From a virus, in IMG/VR virus record IMGVR_UViG_3300010149_000116, positions 1 to 27,554 of that record: a stretch of 27,554 nucleotides of DNA; one strand, 5' to 3'. The notes beneath the pieces were generated by a model. It ran no database searches. It saw nothing but the letters and a program-made list of their open reading frames with translations, and was not told the origin of the DNA. A program made the position numbers and the translations under genes. Positions 1 through 5,568 of this stretch are shown piece by piece; position 1 is the first letter of the stretch, and every line of letters starts with the position of its first letter.

Positions 1-71
1 CAACTCTTGACCAGTCTGAGATTGATAAAAAAATCGAAGAATATGAAAATAAAGACTTGACATCCTCATAG
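1..71 (+). CDS. C-terminal end of an unrecognised protein (partial)
   Basis: An open frame enters from the left edge (codons in phase with position 3) and stops at TAG 69-71. The 22 visible residues are polar and charged (ending EEYENKDLTSS), as expected for a hydrophilic C-terminus. Nothing identifies the family. The last codons overlap the -35 box of the next promoter (57-62). The only support is that the frame is open and reads like protein; the other two forward frames stop earlier. Confidence 0.5.
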   Translation, partial: TLDQSEIDKKIEEYENKDLTSS

Positions 72-85
72 ACTTGTGTTATAGT
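57..85 (+). promoter_or_regulatory. Sigma70-type promoter (TTGACA-N17-TATAGT)
   Basis: TTGACA at 57-62 and TATAGT at 80-85 are separated by exactly 17 bases. The -35 hexamer is perfect, and the region after -10 (AATAACATAAT) closely resembles the promoter at 7317. Transcription should start near 92 and read into a folded leader and the gene at 217. This fits recognition by host RNA polymerase and so early or middle expression, which is inferred from the sequence alone. Confidence 0.8.
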
Positions 86-94
86 AATAACATA

Positions 95-196
95 ATGAGA
101 ATTAAGGTTGGTTGGCTACAGAAAAGGTCCTCGATAGAGGTGTAGGGTTCGAGTTTCTCATGATGCATTTATATTGGCATGTTATTCACAACATGC
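95..196 (+). promoter_or_regulatory. Structured 5' leader RNA
   Basis: Nested complementary segments lie between the promoter and the gene at 217. ATGAGAA (95-101) pairs perfectly with TTCTCAT (155-161). Inside it, CTACA (116-120) pairs with TGTAG (141-145), and CCTC (129-132) pairs with GAGG (137-140) across a GATA tetraloop. A separate hairpin, GCATGT (177-182) with ACATGC (191-196), sits just before the ribosome binding site. The fold starts almost at the predicted transcript 5' end, so it may stabilise the mRNA, control translation, or be a small RNA in its own right. It contains GGGTTCGAG, but no consistent tRNA cloverleaf could be drawn. Confidence 0.5.
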
Positions 197-216
197 GTTA
201 CAAGAAAGGAAAAGTT

Positions 217-489
217 ATGAATTTTGTTACTGGTTATCACGATGTTGTTGGCACTTGTTATCAAGGTAAGATTGAAGCATCATACGATACTCTGTGTGAG
301 GTCTTTGGTGAGCCTCAAGTTCTTGATGATGATAAAGTTCAAGTTCAGTGGGCTATCAAGTTTAGTGATGGCACACTTGCTACAATCTATGATTGGAAAG
401 ATGCTAATCGAACATCTGAAATTCTTAAATGGCACATCGGTGGTCACAGCGAAGCCGCAGTCTATAATGTAGTTGATGAGGTTGTCTAA
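217..489 (+). CDS. Conserved phage protein of unknown function, 90 aa
   Basis: The product starts MNFVTGYHDVVGTCYQGK and contains a stretch around FGEPQ..DDKVQVQWAIKF and GTLATIYDWKD. I recognise this as a small family common in marine T4-like phages, without known function. The start at 217 is preferred over an upstream in-frame TTG at 112 because AAAGGA (205-210) lies six bases before ATG 217, and because the upstream part would be encoded by the folded leader. It has no signal peptide or membrane segment. It is the first gene of a four-gene run: its TAA overlaps the ATG of the next gene at 489. Confidence 0.8.
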   Translation: MNFVTGYHDVVGTCYQGKIEASYDTLCEVFGEPQVLDDDKVQVQWAIKFSDGTLATIYDWKDANRTSEILKWHIGGHSEAAVYNVVDEVV

Positions 490-695
490 TGCAACGTCCT
501 GGAAAAAAGCAGAAGGCTATCGGTGGCGGTGATTCCGCTCTGATGTCTCAAATGTTATTCTTCAAGGCATGTAAAGAAGTCTTGAATGAATATGGTCATG
601 ATGATGCCGCATTCTATTTCGAGCAGATTGAATCTCATCTTCGTGACGGTGGTTCTTTGAGTTCAAGCGAAGCAGGGAGAATACTCGGTGTCTAG
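489..695 (+). CDS. Small hypothetical protein, 68 aa
   Basis: This short frame begins at an ATG overlapping the upstream stop (TAATG) and ends by overlapping the next gene, an arrangement typical of coupled translation. The N-terminus is basic (MQRPGKKQK) and the rest looks helical, with alternating charged and hydrophobic residues and an ending SSSEAGRILGV. I do not recognise the family. The coding call rests on tight packing between two convincing genes and on the absence of a competing frame. Confidence 0.7.
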   Translation: MQRPGKKQKAIGGGDSALMSQMLFFKACKEVLNEYGHDDAAFYFEQIESHLRDGGSLSSSEAGRILGV

Positions 696-1182
696 AACAG
701 TTCCAGTATATAAGAAGAAGTCTCGTAAGACTGAGATGAATATGAACATGCTTGGTAAAGCAGGCGAAACTTTGGTGTCTAACTTTTTACAAAATGAAGG
801 TTGGTTTGTCAAAACTTCTGTTAATCAGTATGATAGCAAACAAGACATGATTGCTACTCGTGGTGATGTGACAGTGACTGTTGAGGTGAAGACACAACAG
901 CCTTGGCACTATCAGAATGCTTTCACAGTAAAGCCTAATCAACTCCAGAAGTGTTTGAATGTTGATGCGCTTATCTTTGTAGAAACGCCTTCGAGAGAAA
1001 GTGGTTACACAGTTCGTATGTGGAATGCAGTTAAACGTAATTACTTCACAGCAAAAACACGAGACGGCCGTTCAATGGCTTGTTTTGATATTGATGACAT
1101 GGAGTTGATGGAAACATACGACGACTTTGATACTGTTAATAGTATTAGACGACATACAAATTCTGAATGGAGTGGACAATGA
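688..1182 (+). CDS. Putative PD-(D/E)XK-fold nuclease, 164 aa
   Basis: The protein carries the order expected for a small restriction-endonuclease-like or Holliday-resolvase-like fold. A helix GKAGETLVSNFLQNEGW (about residues 23-39) is followed by YDSKQDMIAT (48-57), with a likely catalytic Asp, and then VTVEVKTQQ (63-71), where E-V-K matches the (D/E)XK element. It could resolve or trim phage DNA or degrade host DNA; the substrate cannot be told from sequence. The start is GTG at 688, supported by GGAG eight bases upstream (676-679). It overlaps both neighbours (ATGA at 1179). Fold-level assignment only. Confidence 0.65.
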   Translation: MSRTVPVYKKKSRKTEMNMNMLGKAGETLVSNFLQNEGWFVKTSVNQYDSKQDMIATRGDVTVTVEVKTQQPWHYQNAFTVKPNQLQKCLNVDALIFVETPSRESGYTVRMWNAVKRNYFTAKTRDGRSMACFDIDDMELMETYDDFDTVNSIRRHTNSEWSGQ

Positions 1183-1649
1183 CAGAAGCAACACAAAAAG
1201 TAATCGTAGAGATTGGTAAGTGCTACGAGATTAACCCTAAGTGGAAGAAGTCTTACATTGAAGAAGAAATTTTTTCTAACGGTACTAAGTCTGTTGGTGT
1301 CGAGACTTGCTGGCGAAGTGGCACAGTTCATATCACACCTCAGAACGAAACAGAAGTTGAATGGCTTCAAGATGCGCTTGACTCTGCCGAAGAGAATGAG
1401 TATGGTGATGCATTTGAGCCAATGGACTTCGAAGAGTATGAGTTTGTAGATGCTTGGGATGGATGTTCTGAAGACTATCATTACTATGGCGAAGGATGGA
1501 CTGACGAAGAGAAAGAAACTCTCGAAGAATCGATGGAAGAAGAGTTTGCGTCTTCTGCTCTTGAAGAAGCGGGATATGAATCGCATGACTTAGAAGTGAT
1601 TATTCACAACGGAATTGTTGCTACGGAAATTGAACCCGAGCAATATTAA
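1179..1649 (+). CDS. Acidic conserved hypothetical protein, 156 aa
   Basis: The start ATG 1179 overlaps the previous stop (ATGA). The protein is strongly acidic, with runs such as EEYEFVDAWDGCSEDYHYY and DEEKETLEESMEEEF in the second half. The N-terminal half (KVIVEIGKCYEI...GTVHI) looks like alternating beta strands. A DCSxDYHYYG-type segment is familiar from other marine phage hypotheticals, but no function is known to me. Strong acidity is also seen in DNA-mimic inhibitors, but nothing specific supports that reading here. It is the last gene of the first transcription unit. Confidence 0.75.
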   Translation: MTEATQKVIVEIGKCYEINPKWKKSYIEEEIFSNGTKSVGVETCWRSGTVHITPQNETEVEWLQDALDSAEENEYGDAFEPMDFEEYEFVDAWDGCSEDYHYYGEGWTDEEKETLEESMEEEFASSALEEAGYESHDLEVIIHNGIVATEIEPEQY

Positions 1650-1652
1650 GGG

Positions 1653-1681
1653 TTGACATATCGTGTGTGATATGTTAATAT
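1653..1681 (+). promoter_or_regulatory. Sigma70-type promoter (TTGACA-N17-TAATAT)
   Basis: TTGACA (1653-1658), a 17-base spacer and TAATAT (1676-1681) are followed by AAGAAATAAT, like the other promoters of this set. It lies in the 67-base gap before the helix-turn-helix gene at 1717 and could also read on into the tmRNA. Confidence 0.8.
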
Positions 1682-1716
1682 AAGAAATAATGTGAAAACT
1701 ATAGGAGAAATACATT

Positions 1717-1989
1717 ATGATTAAGATGACTAAAACTAACCGTGTTCTATCTGCTCTTCAAGCAGGTGAAACTCTGACCGAAGGTCAAATGAAGACTCGC
1801 TTTGGTGTGAGCAATCCTAGCGCGACTGTATCATACATTCGTCAGATGGGTTTCCCAGTGCATTTGAATGCTGGCACTAAAGACTCTCGTGGTCGTGTTC
1901 GTGCCGCGCGTTATCGTCTGGGTAGTGCTACACAAGCAGTTATTGCCGCAGGTTATAAAGCATTGTCGCACAAGCGTCAGGCTGTATAA
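1717..1989 (+). CDS. Small helix-turn-helix protein, 90 aa
   Basis: Residues about 8-50 (RVLSALQAGETLTEGQMKTRF then GVSNPSATVSYIRQMG) read as a helix-turn-helix of the winged type: a first helix, a second helix around TEGQMKTRFGV, and a recognition helix around SATVSYIRQM. A basic tail follows (SRGRVRAARYRLG). This suggests a DNA-binding regulator or a small accessory protein. The start at 1717 has AGGAG at 1703-1707; an in-frame ATG at 1726 is less well placed. It has its own promoter at 1653, and its stop codon lies inside the TATAAATA box preceding the tmRNA. Confidence 0.75.
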   Translation: MIKMTKTNRVLSALQAGETLTEGQMKTRFGVSNPSATVSYIRQMGFPVHLNAGTKDSRGRVRAARYRLGSATQAVIAAGYKALSHKRQAV

Positions 1990-1992
1990 ATA
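1985..1992 (+). promoter_or_regulatory. T4-type late promoter box TATAAATA before the tmRNA
   Basis: An exact TATAAATA, the T4 late promoter -10 element, overlaps the TAA stop of the upstream gene (1987-1989). Transcription from such a box would start near 1998-2000, within the 5' edge of the tmRNA acceptor piece. The same box before the structural gene at 11840 also overlaps a stop codon. Chance occurrence in AT-rich DNA cannot be excluded. Confidence 0.5.
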
Positions 1993-2058
1993 AAGGTATT
2001 CGTTGAAGCAAACCAAAAGGTAGACTGGACGCGGGTGCGATTCCCGCCACCTCCACCA

Positions 2059-2070
2059 AACTCTCTCTGA
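2059..2070 (+). other. tmRNA intervening segment, removed in the mature two-piece RNA
   Basis: The 12 bases AACTCTCTCTGA join the encoded CCA (2056-2058) to the first base of the coding piece (2071). In permuted tmRNAs such a loop caps the acceptor stem in the precursor and is cut out. It is notably short. Confidence 0.75.
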
Positions 2071-2154
2071 GGGGGTGTATAGGTTCGACAGGTATTGATT
2101 AGGAATGTGGAGAATAGGTGTGCAAGCGACCTTAACCGTAAGAAACTCGTAAAT

Positions 2155-2199
2155 GCAAACGATAACAATGCATATGAAGATATCCGCCTAGCGGCATAA
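2155..2199 (+). other. tmRNA tag reading frame (ANDNNAYEDIRLAA)
   Basis: The resume codon GCA at 2155 begins a 14-codon frame ending with TAA 2197-2199, giving ANDNNAYEDIRLAA. The ANDN start is characteristic of alphaproteobacterial tags, and the LAA ending is the ClpXP recognition signal. The segment is not translated from its own start codon; it is entered by ribosome switching on the tmRNA. Confidence 0.9.
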
Positions 2200-2211
2200 T
2201 CTTCGGGGTCA

Positions 2212-2245
2212 GAGGACGCCTAGCAACAGAAGTCCTCATTTTTAT
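2212..2245 (+). terminator. Hairpin and T-rich tail ending the tmRNA
   Basis: GAGGAC (2212-2217) pairs with GTCCTC (2232-2237) across a 14-base loop, followed by ATTTTTATT. It could be an intrinsic terminator or the last helix of the tmRNA coding piece, or both. The moderate stem and large loop make full termination uncertain. Confidence 0.5.
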
Positions 2246-2261
2246 TATAGAGGAATATATT

Positions 2262-2561
2262 ATGAAAAAGTATTTTAGTTTTAACGGTGTAGCAAAACGT
2301 CAACAGTATTGGGCAGTGCATGCCTTGGCGTTTCTTGCTTTGATTGTTGCGTTTGCGGCAATTGCACTTGAACCTTATGGCGCACTTCTAACTGTAGCAA
2401 TTGCTATTGGTGTCATCTGGCTATCATTATCAACAGTTGTTCGTCGTCTTCGTGATGCTGGTCTGTCGGTATGGTGGGTTCTTCTCACATTGGTACCATA
2501 TGTTGGTGGTATCGCAACCATCGTATTTGGTTGTATCGGAAGTGCAGAGGAAACAGCATAA
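2262..2561 (+). CDS. DUF805-family inner membrane protein, 99 aa
   Basis: The protein has the DUF805 pattern: an N-terminal F.FNGVAKRQQYW segment (residues 5-17), two hydrophobic segments (about 20-37 and 41-58), the conserved cytoplasmic RRLRDAGLSVWW (61-72) and a last hydrophobic stretch ending near GCIG. It should be an integral cytoplasmic-membrane protein. The biochemical role of DUF805 is not established. AGAGGAA lies about ten bases before ATG 2262. Its stop overlaps the next ATG (TAATG at 2561), so it heads a small membrane-protein pair after the tmRNA. Confidence 0.85.
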   Translation: MKKYFSFNGVAKRQQYWAVHALAFLALIVAFAAIALEPYGALLTVAIAIGVIWLSLSTVVRRLRDAGLSVWWVLLTLVPYVGGIATIVFGCIGSAEETA

Positions 2562-2857
2562 TGCAAAAGTTTATTTACGATAGTTGGAACTATATCTTCA
2601 GTCATGATATGAGTCCACTTAAAAATATCCCCGATGTTAATACACGACATATGATTCTACAAATCTTAGCATGGATGTGGGTAACTTCTTTCAGTATTAT
2701 GATTGGTAGTTGGACTGGCTTCCTAGCTTCTGCTGTTGGTCACATCGCAATCTTAGCGGCACTTGCTATTACAGTTGGCACATATGCTGAAGCGCAACGA
2801 ACACCGAATGTATTTACTAACAACCCGGGACGCAGAAGCGATGGTGAACACGAATGA
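2561..2857 (+). CDS. Hypothetical membrane protein, 98 aa
   Basis: Starting at ATG 2561 (overlapping the previous stop), the product begins MQKFIYDSWNYIFSHDMSPL, then has two membrane-spanning stretches: about residues 38-52 (AWMWVTSFSIMIGSW) and 57-75 (SAVGHIAILAALAITVG). A polar tail ends RRSDGEHE. An upstream in-frame ATG at 2471 would run backwards into the DUF805 gene, so 2561 is chosen. I do not recognise a named family. Translational coupling to DUF805 suggests that the two work in the same membrane. It overlaps the following SDR gene by four bases. Confidence 0.75.
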   Translation: MQKFIYDSWNYIFSHDMSPLKNIPDVNTRHMILQILAWMWVTSFSIMIGSWTGFLASAVGHIAILAALAITVGTYAEAQRTPNVFTNNPGRRSDGEHE

Positions 2858-3432
2858 AGATTGCTATTACAGGACACACAAAAGGCGTTGGTAATGCTAT
2901 TGCCGATAGGTTTGATGATGTCTTAGGTTTCAGTAAAAGCACAGGCTATGATATCAGTGATGATACTGTAGTCAAGCAAATTGTAAAAGAAGCCGCAGAC
3001 TGTGATGTGTTTATTAATAATGCTTATCATAGAGACGCACAGGCTCGATTGCTCTACAAGATGTATCAGCAGTGGCAGAACGAACCAAAACTTATTATTA
3101 ATATCGGTGCTGTGAGCAGTGATACTATTAGTAATTTCACCCGTCTTGGTTATATCCCATTCTGGACAGATTACACATCATATAAGAAGCAACTTGACTT
3201 TGCCAGTCTACAACTGTCAGACAAGCATAAGAAAGGCATGTGTCGTGTAACAATGCTAAAAGGTGGGTTTGTAGACACATCAACGACAGCAGGCTTTAAA
3301 GCGTTACCAGGAGTTGCTGAAGCGATGATGCGACCATCTCGATTTGCTGATATGGCAGAATTTGTTATAAATATGGATAAGAATGTTCAGATTAGAACAT
3401 TAAGTTTTGATGAGGGAAATATTTCAGCATGA
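2854..3432 (+). CDS. Short-chain dehydrogenase/reductase-like protein, 192 aa
   Basis: Classical SDR marks are present: TGHTKGVG (residues 6-13) matches the TGxxxGxG dinucleotide-binding loop, NNA at 55-57 matches the NNAG motif, and YTSYK (107-111) supplies the catalytic Tyr and Lys with S88/S89 as the Ser candidate. At 192 residues it is shorter than the usual 240-260, lacking part of the C-terminal substrate lobe. Similar short SDRs are known in marine myoviruses; the substrate is unknown. It overlaps both neighbours by four bases and lies before the terminator at 3560. Confidence 0.85.
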   Translation: MKIAITGHTKGVGNAIADRFDDVLGFSKSTGYDISDDTVVKQIVKEAADCDVFINNAYHRDAQARLLYKMYQQWQNEPKLIINIGAVSSDTISNFTRLGYIPFWTDYTSYKKQLDFASLQLSDKHKKGMCRVTMLKGGFVDTSTTAGFKALPGVAEAMMRPSRFADMAEFVINMDKNVQIRTLSFDEGNISA

Positions 3433-3518
3433 GTATTTTACAGTTTAGAGTGTTAGGTGTCTTGGCGATTATCGCAATTGTCTCTTTTATTTGCTATGCA
3501 GGAGCCTCTTTTCCATAA
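3429..3518 (+). CDS. Tiny membrane peptide, 29 aa
   Basis: A 29-codon frame begins at ATG 3429, overlapping the SDR stop (ATGA), and ends at TAA 3516-3518. It encodes a short polar start (MSILQFR) followed by one continuous hydrophobic helix (VLGVLAIIAIVSFICYAG). A single-span peptide coupled to the previous gene is common in phages and can modulate membrane targets. The evidence is limited to the overlap and the hydrophobic profile. Confidence 0.5.
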   Translation: MSILQFRVLGVLAIIAIVSFICYAGASFP

Positions 3519-3559
3519 ACCGTAAAGTCGAATGGATTGGACGCCAGAAATAGTCCCGT

Positions 3560-3589
3560 GTCACGCCATGGTTAGCGTGACTTTTTTTT
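3560..3589 (+). terminator. Rho-independent terminator
   Basis: GTCACGC (3560-3566) and GCGTGAC (3575-3581) form a perfect seven-pair stem with an eight-base loop, directly followed by eight T residues (3582-3589). This is the clearest intrinsic terminator in the window. It closes the unit ending with the peptide at 3429 and separates it from the late-promoter unit that follows. Confidence 0.92.
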
Positions 3590-3608
3590 GTTCTAAAAAC
3601 AAAATACT

Positions 3609-3616
3609 TATAAATA
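3609..3616 (+). promoter_or_regulatory. T4-type late promoter box TATAAATA
   Basis: An exact TATAAATA lies in the non-coding gap between the terminator (3560-3589) and the first exported-protein gene at 3652. Transcription would start near 3622. Position between a terminator and a gene start makes this one of the two best-supported late boxes in the window. It implies late expression of the exported cluster. Confidence 0.75.
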
Positions 3617-3651
3617 CTACCGATATTATAATAATAATTTTGGATATTGAG

Positions 3652-4215
3652 ATGAAGTATATAATTGCAACACTAGCATTGATGATATTTGCTACATCAG
3701 CATACGCACAAGACGTTGACCCGAATCTAATTAAGACCGAATCAACAACAGACAGTAATGTTACCACCAAGTCAGATACGACCACGACTTTGAAGTCACC
3801 ACCAGCATCGGCGATTTCACCAACTATTAATACGTCAAACTCTGATTTATGCACATTCGGTGTCGCAGGCGCAGTTCAGACCCAGATTCTTGGTATGTCT
3901 ATGGGAACACAAATAACTGATAAGAACTGCGAACGATTGAAGAACGCGAAGACATTGTATGATATGGGTATGAAAGTTGCCGCAGTATCAGTGATGTGTC
4001 AAGACAAACGAGTCTTTGATGCTATGATGAACGCAGGCACACCATGTCCTTATGATGGTTTGATTGGTGACGATGCAAAAGCCGCATGGAAAGTTCATAG
4101 CGGTGAACAACCCGAAGAAGGTGACCAAGAGCCTAAGATAGAAAGAACAAATGATGAAAAGACTCTGTTTGGCACTAGTCTTGTATTTGGGTTGCTCCTC
4201 TTACTCTTACTCTGA
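3652..4215 (+). CDS. Exported conserved phage protein, 187 aa
   Basis: From ATG 3652 the product opens with a textbook signal peptide (MKYIIATLALMIFATSAYAQ), cleaved after AYA. A Thr/Ser-rich linker follows, then a conserved domain with SNSDLCTFGVAGAVQTQ, KNCERLKNAKTLYDMG, VMCQDKRVFDAM and GTPCPYDG. Its four cysteines suggest disulfides in the periplasm. I recognise this domain from T4-like cyanophages and pelagiphages, where it is uncharacterised. The C-terminus ends in a poly-Leu tail (GLLLLLLL), possibly an anchor. An upstream in-frame ATG at 3532 would translate through the terminator and is rejected. The next gene overlaps it by 65 bases. Confidence 0.85.
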   Translation: MKYIIATLALMIFATSAYAQDVDPNLIKTESTTDSNVTTKSDTTTTLKSPPASAISPTINTSNSDLCTFGVAGAVQTQILGMSMGTQITDKNCERLKNAKTLYDMGMKVAAVSVMCQDKRVFDAMMNAGTPCPYDGLIGDDAKAAWKVHSGEQPEEGDQEPKIERTNDEKTLFGTSLVFGLLLLLLL

Positions 4216-5029
4216 AATCATTTTCGGGACTACGGGTAACGCAACACAAGACAACATGGATTGGGTGATGAAAAACATCTTACCTGACCAAGCAGGGTTG
4301 ACTGTGGGTAGTGTTGTGTATCAATACACGACAATCAAGAATACTGAAGATGATATGATTGTTCATGTTCAGAACGAAGATGCTCTGAACGAAGGTGAAT
4401 ACATCTTTAGAGAAACAGATGATTGGTCAGGTCTACCTAGTAATACTATCAACAAAGTCGTTGCTGTTGATGAGATTGTAATTGATAGATGGGGTGACGG
4501 TTCTATCGAGATTGAAGGTCAAGGCGAAGTTGTAGAACCAAGAGTCGTTTATAACTATCGGTTCGACCCTTGTTTTGACCCACAAGTGAGTGTAGATTGT
4601 CCTGGCTATGTCACTCCATATGACCCGTCTCTGATGCCTGATGAACCAGAGATTGTAGACCCATTAGATGACGATGTTGTTCAGGACGAGATTGACCGAA
4701 AAGCGGTTCAAAAAGATGATGATGAAGAAGAACAAGAACGCGAGAATGTAAAGTCAAAGAGTAAGAAAAAAGAACGATTGAGCCTTGAAAAAGTTCTAGG
4801 TATCGTAAATGATACAGCAATGGCTGATGAATCACAAGCACTGCACAATGAACTGATTCTACTAAATTATATACCAAAAACCTACTTTGAAACTCTTCCT
4901 GATACTAAATATGAAGAGACTGTAGTATTAAAAGACGCTAATCTCCCTAATAATAAACGGGGCAGGAGAGTAGGATTAGCACAACAACTACTGCATCAAC
5001 AAATGGTTGATTCGCAGTGGGAAGATTAA
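4151..5029 (+). CDS. Exported conserved phage protein, 292 aa
   Basis: The start (MM at 4151/4154) gives a signal peptide MMKRLCLALVLYLGCSSYSYS; the Cys at residue 15 is a weak lipobox candidate. The mature part holds a beta-rich region (to about residue 165) with DRWGDGSIEIEGQGEV and VVYNYRFDPCFDP..VDCPGY, recognisable in marine T4-like phages. An acidic Asp/Glu-rich stretch, a Lys-rich segment (KSKSKKKE) and a helical C-terminal part (about 205-292) follow. The unusually long overlap with the upstream gene means that gene's poly-Leu tail and this signal peptide are read from the same DNA in two frames. Function unknown. Confidence 0.85.
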   Translation: MMKRLCLALVLYLGCSSYSYSEIIFGTTGNATQDNMDWVMKNILPDQAGLTVGSVVYQYTTIKNTEDDMIVHVQNEDALNEGEYIFRETDDWSGLPSNTINKVVAVDEIVIDRWGDGSIEIEGQGEVVEPRVVYNYRFDPCFDPQVSVDCPGYVTPYDPSLMPDEPEIVDPLDDDVVQDEIDRKAVQKDDDEEEQERENVKSKSKKKERLSLEKVLGIVNDTAMADESQALHNELILLNYIPKTYFETLPDTKYEETVVLKDANLPNNKRGRRVGLAQQLLHQQMVDSQWED

Positions 5030-5046
5030 CTAGGAGAGAGACTAAA

Positions 5047-5559
5047 ATGTTTCAAAAAATTATAACAAGAGGCGCTCTTGCATTAACGGCAACTAGCATG
5101 ATTGCTATGGCAGGCGCGGCAGATGTTCCCATTACTGGTAATGTCGAATCTAAGTGTGTGATTACTACAGATACCCCAGGCATCTATGGCAACCCTACAC
5201 CAAATGTTCTAAGCACAGCACCGACCGATGGCGGTGTAGACCCTATTGTCCGTTATGATGTAATCATTGCGGAAGCATATAAGGCAGTGATTAGTTATCC
5301 AGAATCATTCTCATCAAGTCCAAGTCTGAACGACACAGTTACCTTCACGGGTGGTGTTTCTGTTTCAGAAGTGAGTGATGCGGGAATGTCTGGTTATGAA
5401 ACTGACAAACGCGAATATAACAACGTCACGGAAGTAGACCTCACTATCGCAGGTAGCACTTGGTTTAAAGTCGAATCAGAGGCTGACTATGGTTTTGATA
5501 AAGCGTTTCCTGGCGGCACATATCGTGCAATTGTAAGTGCGGAATGTATCGCATTGTAA
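5047..5559 (+). CDS. Exported pilin-like beta protein, 171 aa ending
   Basis: AGGAG lies upstream of ATG 5047, which gives a clear signal peptide ending MAGAADV; a longer frame from 5017 would bury that signal. The mature protein is beta-rich, with one Cys early (ESKCVITTDT) and one near the end (VSAECIAL), so a disulfide could link N- and C-terminal strands, as in fimbrial or spore-coat-U-type pilins. The last strand, GGTYRAIVSAECIAL, resembles the terminal strand of such proteins. This is a structural analogy, not a confirmed family. It sits next to a chaperone-like gene. Confidence 0.75.
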   Translation: MFQKIITRGALALTATSMIAMAGAADVPITGNVESKCVITTDTPGIYGNPTPNVLSTAPTDGGVDPIVRYDVIIAEAYKAVISYPESFSSSPSLNDTVTFTGGVSVSEVSDAGMSGYETDKREYNNVTEVDLTIAGSTWFKVESEADYGFDKAFPGGTYRAIVSAECIAL

Positions 5560-5568
5560 GGTAAAACT

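Larger units (their letters stand above)
1993..2237 (+). ncRNA. ssrA: Transfer-messenger RNA, circularly permuted (two-piece) form
   Basis: tmRNA frees stalled ribosomes and tags the incomplete protein for proteolysis. The two halves appear in swapped order. First comes the acceptor piece, ending GGACGCGGG..CCCGC-CACCTCC-ACCA: T stem 2031-2035/2043-2047, acceptor strand 2048-2054, CCA at 2056-2058. After only 12 bases (2059-2070) comes the coding piece, starting GGGGGTG (2071-2077) and containing GGTTCGACAGG. GGGGGTG pairs with CACCTCC over seven pairs, and the third is G-U, the alanine tRNA identity signal. The tag frame lies at 2155-2199. GAAGAT (2176-2181) pairs with ATCTTC (2199-2204), enclosing a CCGC/GCGG stem, a P5-like helix around the tag end. 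The T loop reads TGCGATT rather than TTCGATT. Mature ends at about 1993 and 2237 are estimates. Permuted tmRNA is known from alphaproteobacteria and from some cyanobacteria and betaproteobacteria. Confidence 0.93.

Noticed and set aside
95-161. tRNA gene in the leader
   Set aside because: There is a seven-pair closing stem and GGGTTCGAG, but the T stem is not contiguous with the closing stem and no D arm or anticodon arm of normal size can be drawn.
112-216. N-terminal extension of the 217 gene from TTG 112
   Set aside because: The extension overlaps the folded leader; ATG 217 has a well-placed AAAGGA site and gives the familiar family start.
1041-1586. 181-codon minus-strand open frame
   Set aside because: It lies opposite the acidic gene at 1179-1649 and the end of the nuclease gene; its Arg/Phe/Leu/Ser-rich sequence is typical of an antisense shadow of Glu/Lys codons. 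All supported genes are on the plus strand.
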